Of a DNA stretch of 6,667 nt, positions 1-4,903 are shown one piece after another. How positions within the stretch are numbered: the stretch's first letter is position 1; each line of letters starts with the position of its first letter. Both the position numbers and the translations under genes were made by a program. A model generated the notes under the pieces. That model saw nothing but the letters and a program-made list of their open reading frames with translations, searched no databases and was not told the origin of the DNA. This DNA comes from Candidatus Eiseniibacteriota bacterium (GTDB lineage: Bacteria; Eisenbacteria; RBG-16-71-46), in assembly GCA_021414165.1 (NCBI GenBank), contig JAIOPA010000492.1, positions 1 through 6,667 on the forward strand, written 5' to 3'.

Positions 1-12
1 GAGTCGCGAGCA

Positions 13-40
13 GCCATTTGCCCATGGATGGGCAAATGGC
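13..40. repeat. Perfect 12-bp inverted repeat (stem-loop)
   Basis: The arms at 13-24 and 29-40 are exact reverse complements (gccatttgccca / tgggcaaatggc) around a 4-base loop, tgga. No T-run follows on the plus strand, so this is not a canonical rho-independent terminator. It could be a terminator or 3' mRNA stabiliser for a gene left of the window, or a protein-binding site. The structure is certain and the role is not. Confidence 0.6.
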
Positions 41-61
41 GCCCGCGAGCGTCAGGGAGGG

Positions 62-92
62 CCGGGCCATGATGGCCCGGACCGAGCGGTCC
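62..92. repeat. Two adjoining stem-loops in the left intergenic region
   Basis: The first stem is 62-68 paired with 74-80 (ccgggcc / ggcccgg, 5-base loop). A second, slightly overlapping stem is 79-83 paired with 88-92 (ggacc / ggtcc, loop gagc), followed by cttt. The two share two bases, so they are partly exclusive. The second, with its short T-run, could be a weak terminator for an upstream gene. Apart from these and the neighbouring hairpins I see no gene in 1-185. An open frame does run through it, but the residues encoded there look non-coding. Confidence 0.4.
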
Positions 93-113
93 CTTTGGAC
101 ACGAGCCCTCCGA

Positions 114-132
114 CCTCGCACGCGATGCGAGG
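114..132 (+). repeat. 7-bp stem-loop overlapping a possible Shine-Dalgarno
   Basis: The arm cctcgca (114-120) pairs with tgcgagg (126-132) around loop cgcga. The right arm runs into gaggagg (129-135), the best Shine-Dalgarno-like stretch upstream of an in-frame GTG at 150. If that GTG were used, the hairpin would sequester part of the ribosome site. If translation starts at ATG 186 from a leaderless mRNA, the hairpin lies upstream of the transcript and is more likely part of intergenic or terminator structure. Confidence 0.4.
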
Positions 133-172
133 AGGACCCCCCAACGAACGTGCACAGAGCCAAGGACTCCGG

Positions 173-178
173 TAGCCT
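173..178 (+). promoter_or_regulatory. Candidate -10 box for a leaderless transcript
   Basis: TAGCCT lies exactly 7 bases before the ATG at 186, and no Shine-Dalgarno is visible near that ATG. The same spacing and a near-identical box (TATCCT) precede the tryptophanase start at 2789. No good -35 hexamer is visible 16-19 bases further upstream. This is a guess based on the parallel between the two starts. Confidence 0.3.
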
Positions 179-185
179 TCGCGTC

Positions 186-623
186 ATGCAGACACCCCTG
201 CGACTGTTCATCGTCCTCGGTATCGCGGTCATGGCCATCCTTGCGGGTTTGGCTATGCGTGGCTCGTTCAGTCAGCCGGTGCGCGAGCCGGAGACGGCCG
301 CGGCGCCCGAAGAGGTGTCGGGCGACGTTGTGCAGAAGGCGCTTGAGCTGGCCGCACCCGACAGCGTGCGCATCAAGACTCGCTGGGTCGAAGAGATCCC
401 GGATCTTGAACTCGCCAGCATGAGTGAGAGTTCCCGCGAGGTCTTCCTGCGGATCGCCAATGGCCGCTCGTGCACGTGCGGTTGCGGCTACACGCTCGCG
501 GCGTGCCGGCGGTTCGATACCCAGTGCCCTGTGAGCGGTCCGCGGGCGAAGGCCCTGTTCGACTCCGTGAAGGCCGGCCAGATCCGCTCGGCGGACGGAT
601 TCCGGGAGCGGGAGCCCAGCTAG
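186..623 (+). CDS. Membrane-anchored small protein with a CxCxC five-cysteine domain
   Basis: This 145-residue protein has an uncleaved-looking N-terminal membrane segment (about residues 7-24), an Ala/Pro/Glu-rich linker (about 30-50), and a compact C-terminal domain. That domain contains Cys96, Cys98 and Cys100 in SCTCGCG, then Cys107 and Cys114 followed by PVS. The pattern (CxCxC, six residues, C, six residues, C) resembles the PCYCGC-motif proteins and the CxCGCxxxLxxCR segments that I recall from membrane proteins of Acidobacteria and related phyla. From family resemblance this suggests metal binding or thiol redox chemistry on the outer face of the inner membrane, but no reaction is established. 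It is not CcmH: the LRCxxCQ motif is absent. The start at 186 was chosen because the hydrophobic segment begins there and a TAGCCT box sits 7 bases upstream. An in-frame GTG at 150, with gaggagg at 129-135, would add 12 residues. It lies upstream of superoxide dismutase and peroxiredoxin genes, which makes a redox role plausible. Confidence 0.7.
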   Translation: MQTPLRLFIVLGIAVMAILAGLAMRGSFSQPVREPETAAAPEEVSGDVVQKALELAAPDSVRIKTRWVEEIPDLELASMSESSREVFLRIANGRSCTCGCGYTLAACRRFDTQCPVSGPRAKALFDSVKAGQIRSADGFREREPS

Positions 624-664
624 GCCCGCGCGGCCCGCGCCCGCAACCCGCTGCAGCACATTGC

Positions 665-709
665 GCCCGCACCGTTCGCGGGTCTGGCTGCATCTGCAGG
701 GTTGCAGCC
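665..709. repeat. Stem-loops in the 188-base gap before the SOD gene
   Basis: Two hairpins follow the five-cysteine gene: 665-670 with 678-683 (gcccgc / gcgggt, one G-T pair), and 686-692 with 703-709 (ggctgca / tgcagcc, 10-base loop). Neither has a T-run. They may form the 3' end of the upstream message. No further coding sequence is convincing between 624 and 811. Confidence 0.35.
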
Positions 710-731
710 GCGGAATCCGCCGGTCTACTCT
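702..731 (+). promoter_or_regulatory. Tentative promoter for the SOD gene
   Basis: TTGCAG (702-707) and TACTCT (726-731) are separated by 18 bases and roughly resemble -35 and -10 hexamers. Initiation would fall near 738 and leave a 5' leader of roughly 75 bases with a normal Shine-Dalgarno at 799-804. The match is weak and part of the -35 overlaps a hairpin arm, so this is only a candidate. Confidence 0.2.
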
Positions 732-811
732 CCGGCATCCTCAATACAACCCGCCGGGGCCATCCGCGCGCCCCGTGAACTCCCTTATCCGTTCTCATCG
801 GAGGCTTCACC

Positions 812-1426
812 ATGGCCTGGAAGGACCTCACCCCCAAGACGTTCGCGTCGATCCGCGAACTCAATGGCATCTCGGCTCGCACGCAGGAAGAGCACTACGA
901 GCTCTACAAGGGCTACGTGGGCAAGGTGAACGAGATCCAGAAGAAGCTCGACGCGGTCGATCGCACCACCGCGAACCAGATCTTCAGCGACCTCCGCTCG
1001 CTGCGCGTGGACTACTCGTTCGCCATTGGCGGCATGAAGAACCACGAGACCTACTTTGCGCACCTGGGTGGCAAGGGTGGCGCGCCCACGGGCAAGCTCC
1101 GCGAGCTCATCGAGCGCGACTTCCCGTCGTACGACGCGTGGCTCGCCGACTTCAAGGCCTCGGGCCTCGCGGCGCGTGGCTGGGTGTGGCTGGCCTACGA
1201 CCACGACCTCAACATGCTGACCACCGCTGTGGGTGACGCGCAGAACACGTTCCCGGTGTGGAACGCGACGCCGATCCTCGCGCTCGACGTGTATGAGCAC
1301 GCGTACTGGTTCGACTACGGCCGCGCGCGCGCCAAGTACATCGATGCGTTCTTCAACAACCTGGACTGGGACGTGGTGGCCGCGAATCTCGATCGCGCGC
1401 TTGCCATGCAGACCGCAGGCCAGTAA
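812..1426 (+). CDS. Fe/Mn-family superoxide dismutase, probably Mn-type
   Basis: This 204-residue enzyme converts superoxide to oxygen and hydrogen peroxide. No signal peptide is visible, so it should be cytoplasmic. The expected metal ligands are all present: His28 in EEHYELY, His78 in MKNHETYF, and Asp159 and His163 in LDVYEHAYW. The C-terminal RAKYIDAFFNNLDWD is typical. The residue four before the second His is Gly74, and Gln144 lies 15 residues before Asp159. That is the arrangement of manganese enzymes; iron enzymes carry Gln at the first position. Mn or cambialistic use is therefore inferred. Oddities: the first helix has one residue fewer than E. coli SodB between the first His and the conserved Tyr (Tyr35 here), the usual NHxFYW Trp is replaced by Phe82, and the usual GSGWxWL is GLAARGWVWL (118-127). 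The start is supported by cggagg at 799-804, 7 bases upstream. A peroxiredoxin gene follows on the same strand, separated by two hairpins. Family certain, metal less so. Confidence 0.95.
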   Translation: MAWKDLTPKTFASIRELNGISARTQEEHYELYKGYVGKVNEIQKKLDAVDRTTANQIFSDLRSLRVDYSFAIGGMKNHETYFAHLGGKGGAPTGKLRELIERDFPSYDAWLADFKASGLAARGWVWLAYDHDLNMLTTAVGDAQNTFPVWNATPILALDVYEHAYWFDYGRARAKYIDAFFNNLDWDVVAANLDRALAMQTAGQ

Positions 1427-1439
1427 CGCACGTTCACAA

Positions 1440-1457
1440 GCCGCGCTCTGGCGCGGC
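1440..1457 (+). terminator. 7-bp hairpin just after the SOD stop codon
   Basis: gccgcgc (1440-1446) pairs perfectly with gcgcggc (1451-1457) around a TCTG tetraloop, beginning 13 bases after the SOD stop. No T-run follows, so it could be a rho-dependent terminator element or a processing and stability hairpin. Confidence 0.4.
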
Positions 1458-1466
1458 CTCACGCAT

Positions 1467-1505
1467 CGTGCCGGGCCCCTTTTTGACGGGGGCCCGCACG
1501 ATTTT
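1467..1505 (+). terminator. Terminator-like hairpin abutting the peroxiredoxin ribosome site
   Basis: An 8-bp GC stem (1472-1479 with 1489-1496, cgggcccc / ggggcccg) is extended by cgtg/cacg (1467-1470 with 1497-1500) across one bulged C. The loop is tttttgacg, and TTTT follows at 1502-1505. A GC-rich stem with a following T-run is what an intrinsic terminator looks like, although four Ts is short. The peroxiredoxin Shine-Dalgarno (ggagga) begins at 1509, leaving no room for a promoter after the hairpin. Transcripts reaching the peroxiredoxin gene must therefore read through it, which makes it a candidate attenuator. Confidence 0.55.
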
Positions 1506-1517
1506 CATGGAGGACTC

Positions 1518-2003
1518 ATGGCCATGGCCATGCTTCAGCCCGTCGTCGGCAAGCCCGCGCCGGACTTCTCGCTCGTCTCGACCTCGGGTGAGACCGTCAC
1601 GCTGCGCCAGTTCAAGGGCAAGACCACGTTGGTGCTCTACTTCTACCCGGCCGATGACACGCCGGGCTGCACCAAGGAAGCCTGTGCGTTCCGCGATCTC
1701 GCCTACGACTTCAAGCAGGCCGGCGCGGTGATCTACGGCGTCTCGCCGGATTCGGTCGAGTCGCACAACAAGTTCCAGTTCCGCCACCAGCTGCCGTTCG
1801 ATCTGCTCGCCGATCCGGATGCCGTGACGTGCAAGGCGTACGGCGTGTGGAAGCAGAAGAACCTGTACGGCAAGAAGAGCATGGGCGTGGAGCGCTCCAC
1901 GTTCATCATCGACAAGACGGGCCGCATCGCGACCATCTATCCCAAGGTCAAGGTCGACGGTCACGCGGACGAAGTGCTCGCGTTCCTGCGCGACGAGGAC
2001 TAG
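1518..2003 (+). CDS. bcp: Thioredoxin-dependent peroxiredoxin, BCP/PrxQ type
   Basis: This 161-residue cytoplasmic peroxidase reduces hydrogen peroxide and organic hydroperoxides using thioredoxin-like donors. The active-site segment YPADDTPGCTKEAC has Pro44, Thr48 and the peroxidatic Cys51. Cys56, five residues later, is the resolving cysteine of the atypical 2-Cys BCP class, giving an intramolecular disulfide. Arg126 in VERSTFIID is the conserved catalytic arginine, and a further Cys105 is present. Length and order match E. coli Bcp (Cys45/Cys50). The start is ambiguous: ATG codons lie at 1518, 1524 and 1530 in the frame, and ggagga at 1509-1514 is 3 bases before 1518 and 9 before 1524, so 1524 has the better spacing. 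It is co-oriented with the SOD gene, whose product peroxide it would remove. The terminator-like hairpin directly upstream suggests expression depends on read-through or on post-transcriptional control. Confidence 0.95.
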   Translation: MAMAMLQPVVGKPAPDFSLVSTSGETVTLRQFKGKTTLVLYFYPADDTPGCTKEACAFRDLAYDFKQAGAVIYGVSPDSVESHNKFQFRHQLPFDLLADPDAVTCKAYGVWKQKNLYGKKSMGVERSTFIIDKTGRIATIYPKVKVDGHADEVLAFLRDED

Positions 2004-2010
2004 CCGCATC

Positions 2011-2045
2011 GCGACGCGCGGGAGCGCAAAGCTCCCGCGCGTTGC
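2011..2045 (+). terminator. 15-bp stem-loop between peroxiredoxin and Lon-domain genes
   Basis: 2011-2025 pairs with 2031-2045 (one G-T pair, otherwise perfect) around the loop gcaaa. It starts 7 bases after the peroxiredoxin stop and ends 12 bases before the next ATG. No T-run follows. It is strong enough to act as a 3' end stabiliser or rho-assisted terminator. It could also influence translation of the next gene, which lacks a Shine-Dalgarno. Confidence 0.5.
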
Positions 2046-2057
2046 AACGGCGTCCCC

Positions 2058-2717
2058 ATGGATCTGGCCCCCAAGCGGCCGGTGCCTGTGTTCCCGCTGC
2101 CCGGCACGGTGTTGTTCCCCGGTGCCGAGATGGCGCTACACATCTTCGAGCTGCGTTACCGCACCATGGTGCGCGACGCGCTCTCGAGCGAGCGGCTCAT
2201 CGGGCTCGCCACGTTGTCGCCGGGCTGGGAGCACGACTATCACGGCAGCCCGCCGTATCACGAGCTGGGCTGCGTGGCGCGCTTTGAAGACGTCGAGTGG
2301 TTGCCCAATGACCACTACCAACTGCGCGTGCGGGGCTCGGTGCGTGTGCGCTTTGGCCGGGTGGTGCGCGAGTACCCGTACCGCGCGTGCACGGTCGAGG
2401 CCATTCCCGACAACCCGTACACCGACGACGATCCGTTGATCCGCATGGTGCGCCAGGAACTGTTGGCGGAGCGTTCGCGCCTGGGGCCGCTCGGGCCCGA
2501 CGCGTGGCTGGCGCCGCCCGTGTTCGAGCCCACCGCCAACCTGCTCACGCTGGTGGGCGCGCTGGCCACCGCTGCGCGCATCTCCGATGCCGACAAGCTG
2601 GCACTGTTGGCCGAGGACAGCGTGGTCGATCGTGCGCGCCGCCTGTGCGATCACCTGCGCCGGCTGGGCCCGGGGCGCAACGCACCGCCGCCCCCGCCCG
2701 AGCTGGGGATCAACTAG
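2058..2717 (+). CDS. Stand-alone Lon N-terminal (substrate-binding) domain protein
   Basis: This 219-residue protein matches the N-terminal substrate-binding domain of Lon proteases (LON_substr_bdg). It has VPVFPLPGTVLFPG (9-22) followed by LHIFELRYRTMV (27-38), then YHELGCVARFEDVEWLPNDH (67-86) and a basic beta-strand segment LRVRGSVRVRF (89-99). The C-terminal half (about 120-205) is predicted helical, and the end is a Pro-rich tail (209-215). There is no AAA+ Walker motif and no Ser-Lys protease dyad, so it is not a protease by itself. Stand-alone LON-domain proteins are common in bacteria and their exact role is unsettled; binding of unfolded or hydrophobic peptides is inferred from Lon. 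The ATG at 2058 has no Shine-Dalgarno and sits just after a strong hairpin. It is co-oriented with the stress genes but separated from the peroxiredoxin gene by that hairpin. Confidence 0.85.
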   Translation: MDLAPKRPVPVFPLPGTVLFPGAEMALHIFELRYRTMVRDALSSERLIGLATLSPGWEHDYHGSPPYHELGCVARFEDVEWLPNDHYQLRVRGSVRVRFGRVVREYPYRACTVEAIPDNPYTDDDPLIRMVRQELLAERSRLGPLGPDAWLAPPVFEPTANLLTLVGALATAARISDADKLALLAEDSVVDRARRLCDHLRRLGPGRNAPPPPPELGIN

Positions 2718-2727
2718 ACCTACGGAC

Positions 2728-2748
2728 CGGCCGCGCACGTTCCGGCCG
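2728..2748 (+). terminator. Weak stem-loop after the Lon-domain gene
   Basis: cggccg (2728-2733) pairs with cggccg (2743-2748) around a 9-base loop, 11 bases after the stop codon. The arms are short and no T-run follows. It lies just before the candidate promoter of the tryptophanase gene, so it could insulate the two transcripts. Confidence 0.25.
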
Positions 2749-2750
2749 CC

Positions 2751-2781
2751 TTGGACGCTCGCACGCACGAACGGCTATCCT
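2751..2781 (+). promoter_or_regulatory. Candidate leaderless promoter of the tryptophanase cassette
   Basis: TTGGAC (2751-2756) resembles a -35 hexamer and TATCCT (2776-2781) a -10 hexamer, with a longish 19-base spacer. The -10 box ends 7 bases before the ATG at 2789, so transcription would begin at or next to the start codon. No Shine-Dalgarno is visible, which agrees with a leaderless message. There is no room for a tnaC-like leader peptide between this box and the gene. Confidence 0.5.
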
Positions 2782-2788
2782 GCGCGCC

Positions 2789-4180
2789 ATGCGATTCCCA
2801 GCCGAGCCATTCCGGATCAAGGTGGTCGAGCCGCTGCGGCGCGTGTCGCGTGAAGAGCGCGAACAGGCGATCCGCGAAGCGGGCTTGAACATCTTCGCTG
2901 TTGCCGCCGACACCATTTATGTGGACCTGCTCACCGACAGCGGTACGTCGGCCATGAGTGACTCGCAATGGGCGGGACTCATGATGGGCGACGAGTCGTA
3001 CGCGGGCAGCCGCAACTTCTTCCACTTCCGCGACGCCGTGCGCGACATCTTCGGCTTCGAGCACGTGATCCCCACGCATCAGGGGCGCGTGGCCGAGAAC
3101 CTGCTGTTCAGCACCATCCTGAAGCCCGGTCACGTGGTGCCGAGCAACATCCACTTCGATACGACGCGCGCGAACATCGAGCATCAGGGCGCCGAAGCGG
3201 CCGACCTGGTGATCGACGAGGGCCTGGACCCCAACGCGCTGCACTCGTTCAAGGGCAATCTGGACCCGGCCAAGCTCGATCGCCTGCTCACCGAGCGCGG
3301 CGTCGACAAGGTGCCGCTCGTCATGATCACCGTGACGAACAACTCGGGCGGCGGCCAGCCGGTGGCCATGGCCAACGTGCGCGCCGTGCGCGAGGTCTGC
3401 AAGAAGCACGGCGTGCCGCTGTTCTTCGACGCCTGCCGCTTTGCCGAGAACTGCTACTTCATCCAGCAGCGCGAGAGCGGTTACGCCAACAAGAGCGTGG
3501 CCGAGATCGCGCGCGAGCTGTTCTCGCACGGCGACGGCTGCACCATGAGCGCCAAGAAGGACGGCCTCGTGAACATGGGCGGGTTCATCGCCTTGAACGA
3601 CGCCGAGTGGACGCAGCGGCTCACGAATCTGCTCATCCTCATTGAAGGCTTCCCGACCTACGGTGGGCTCGCGGGCCGCGATCTCGAGGCCATCGCGCGC
3701 GGCTTGCGCGAGGTGCTGAACGAGGACTACCTGGCGTTCCGAATCGGGCAGGTCGCACAGCTGGGCGAGCTGCTCATGCATGCCGGTGTGCCCATCGTGC
3801 GCCCGGTCGGCGGCCACGCGGTGTACATCGATGCGCGCCGCTTCCTGCCGCACGTGCCGCAGGAGCGCTTCCCCGGGCAGGCGCTGGTGGTCGAGCTGTA
3901 TCGCGAGTTCGGCATCCGCGCGGTGGAAGTGGGCAGCCTCATGTTCGGCCATAAAGATGCCAACGGTAAGGACGTGTTCCCGCAACTCGACCTCGTGCGT
4001 CTGGCCATCCCGCGCCGCGTGTACACCACCGAGCACATGCGCTACGTGGCGGACTCGTGCATCCAGCTGTTCCGCGATCGCGACCGTCTGAAGGGTCTGC
4101 GCATCACCTACGAAGCGCCCATGCTGCGTCACTTCACGGCGCGTCTGGAAGAAGTCACCGAGGAGCCGGTCGCCCGATGA
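2789..4180 (+). CDS. tnaA: Tryptophanase (tryptophan indole-lyase), PLP-dependent
   Basis: This 463-residue cytoplasmic enzyme of the beta-eliminating lyase family would cleave L-tryptophan to indole, pyruvate and ammonia. The frame matches tyrosine phenol-lyase (TPL) numbering closely: PAEPFRIKVVEP near the N-terminus, LLTDSGT (48-53), Tyr71 in DESYAGS, THQGR (96-100), Asp214 and Arg217 in FFDACRFAEN, and the PLP lysine Lys257 in CTMSAKKDGLVNMGG. The carboxylate-binding arginine lies in RLAIPRR (404-410). Residues said to separate the two activities are of tryptophanase type: Asp124 (Thr in TPL, Asp137 in E. coli TnaA), Val381 (Arg in TPL) and His448 (Phe in TPL, His463 in TnaA). This supports tryptophan over tyrosine. 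The ATG at 2789 is chosen because homology begins there and a promoter-like box ends 7 bases upstream; the frame is open further upstream but encodes nothing recognisable. The stop overlaps the start of the next gene by 4 bases (ATGA), indicating translational coupling. No tnaC or tnaB permease is seen. Confidence 0.93.
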   Translation: MRFPAEPFRIKVVEPLRRVSREEREQAIREAGLNIFAVAADTIYVDLLTDSGTSAMSDSQWAGLMMGDESYAGSRNFFHFRDAVRDIFGFEHVIPTHQGRVAENLLFSTILKPGHVVPSNIHFDTTRANIEHQGAEAADLVIDEGLDPNALHSFKGNLDPAKLDRLLTERGVDKVPLVMITVTNNSGGGQPVAMANVRAVREVCKKHGVPLFFDACRFAENCYFIQQRESGYANKSVAEIARELFSHGDGCTMSAKKDGLVNMGGFIALNDAEWTQRLTNLLILIEGFPTYGGLAGRDLEAIARGLREVLNEDYLAFRIGQVAQLGELLMHAGVPIVRPVGGHAVYIDARRFLPHVPQERFPGQALVVELYREFGIRAVEVGSLMFGHKDANGKDVFPQLDLVRLAIPRRVYTTEHMRYVADSCIQLFRDRDRLKGLRITYEAPMLRHFTARLEEVTEEPVAR

Positions 4181-4896
4181 AAGTGTTCGACAAGGGATTC
4201 ACGCTCACGTGGTTGGGGCATAGCGCATTCCACTTGGTGACGCCGCGCGGCAAGCACCTGCTCATCGATCCGTGGATCGAGGGCAATCCCATGGCGCCGC
4301 TGGGCGATTCGCCCATCACGCACGTCGACGCCATCCTCGTGACGCACGCGCACAGCGATCATGCGAGCGACGTGGTGCGGCTGGCCAAGCGCTACCGCTG
4401 CAACGTGGTGGCCAACTACGAGATCGCCACGCACTTCGAGAAGCACGGCGTCGAGAACACGCTGGGCATGAACAAGGGCGGCACGGCGGCGCTGCACGGC
4501 ATCAAGGTCACCATGACCCACGCCGTGCACTCGAGCAGCTTCGATACGCCCGAGGGCCGCATCTATGGCGGCGAGCCGGCGGGCTTCGTGGTGACGCTCG
4601 AGAACGGTGCGGCCATCTACTTCGCCGGCGACACCGGCCCCATGATGGACATGCAGATCATCGGCGATCTGTACCGGCCCGACGTGGCGGTGCTGCCCAT
4701 TGGCGACCTGTACACCATGGGCCCGCGCGAAGCGGCGTATGCGGCCAAGCTGCTGCGTGCGCACTGGATCGTGCCGTGCCACTACCAGACGTTCCCCGGG
4801 CTCACCGGCACCGTCGACGCGCTGCGTGCCGAGTTGGAGAAGCTGGGCGTGAGCGCCGAGGTCGTGGTGTCCAAGCCGGGCGAGAGCGTTCGCTGA
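4177..4896 (+). CDS. UPF0173-type metal-dependent hydrolase (metallo-beta-lactamase fold)
   Basis: This 239-residue protein carries the metallo-beta-lactamase metal site: THAHSDH (His57, His59, Asp61, His62), a His at 115 or 118 in MTHAVHSSS, Asp152 in FAGDTG and His202 in CHYQTFP. The N-terminal TWLGHSAFHL and LLIDPWI are typical of the UPF0173/YtkL-like group, and the length is usual for it. Two zinc or manganese ions are expected. The physiological substrate of the family is not established, so only hydrolase is called; no signal peptide is seen. Its ATG overlaps the tryptophanase stop by 4 bases, and gaggag at 4160-4165 is a possible ribosome site 11 bases upstream, so it is almost certainly co-expressed with tryptophanase. 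Whether it acts on an indole or tryptophan derivative or is a general housekeeping hydrolase cannot be told from the sequence. Confidence 0.9.
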   Translation: MKVFDKGFTLTWLGHSAFHLVTPRGKHLLIDPWIEGNPMAPLGDSPITHVDAILVTHAHSDHASDVVRLAKRYRCNVVANYEIATHFEKHGVENTLGMNKGGTAALHGIKVTMTHAVHSSSFDTPEGRIYGGEPAGFVVTLENGAAIYFAGDTGPMMDMQIIGDLYRPDVAVLPIGDLYTMGPREAAYAAKLLRAHWIVPCHYQTFPGLTGTVDALRAELEKLGVSAEVVVSKPGESVR

Positions 4897-4903
4897 AGCA
4901 CGC

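Noticed and set aside
186..623. CcmH/NrfF cytochrome c maturation protein
   Set aside because: The required LRCxxCQ-type motif is absent; the cysteines follow a CxCxC pattern.
1507..1517. ATG at 1507 as a start or tiny leader peptide before the peroxiredoxin gene
   Set aside because: It is out of frame with the peroxiredoxin gene and contains the gene's own Shine-Dalgarno, with no ribosome site of its own.
2058..2717. Truncated Lon protease pseudogene
   Set aside because: The frame is intact, ends with a stop at a normal distance for stand-alone LON-domain proteins, and no remnant of AAA+ or protease domain follows.
2387..2788. N-terminal extension of the tryptophanase frame over the Lon-domain gene
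   Set aside because: The extra 134 residues are Arg/Ala/Gly-rich noise in another frame of the Lon-domain gene. Homology starts at 2789, where a promoter-like box also lies.
2720..4132. Long 470-codon open frame antisense to the tryptophanase gene
   Set aside because: It mirrors the codon pattern of the tryptophanase gene in very GC-rich DNA, is His/Arg/Val/Ala-rich without recognisable domains, and the opposite strand has an unmistakable enzyme.
2789..4180. Tyrosine phenol-lyase as the product
   Set aside because: Asp124, Val381 and His448 replace the TPL residues Thr, Arg and Phe, matching tryptophanase instead.
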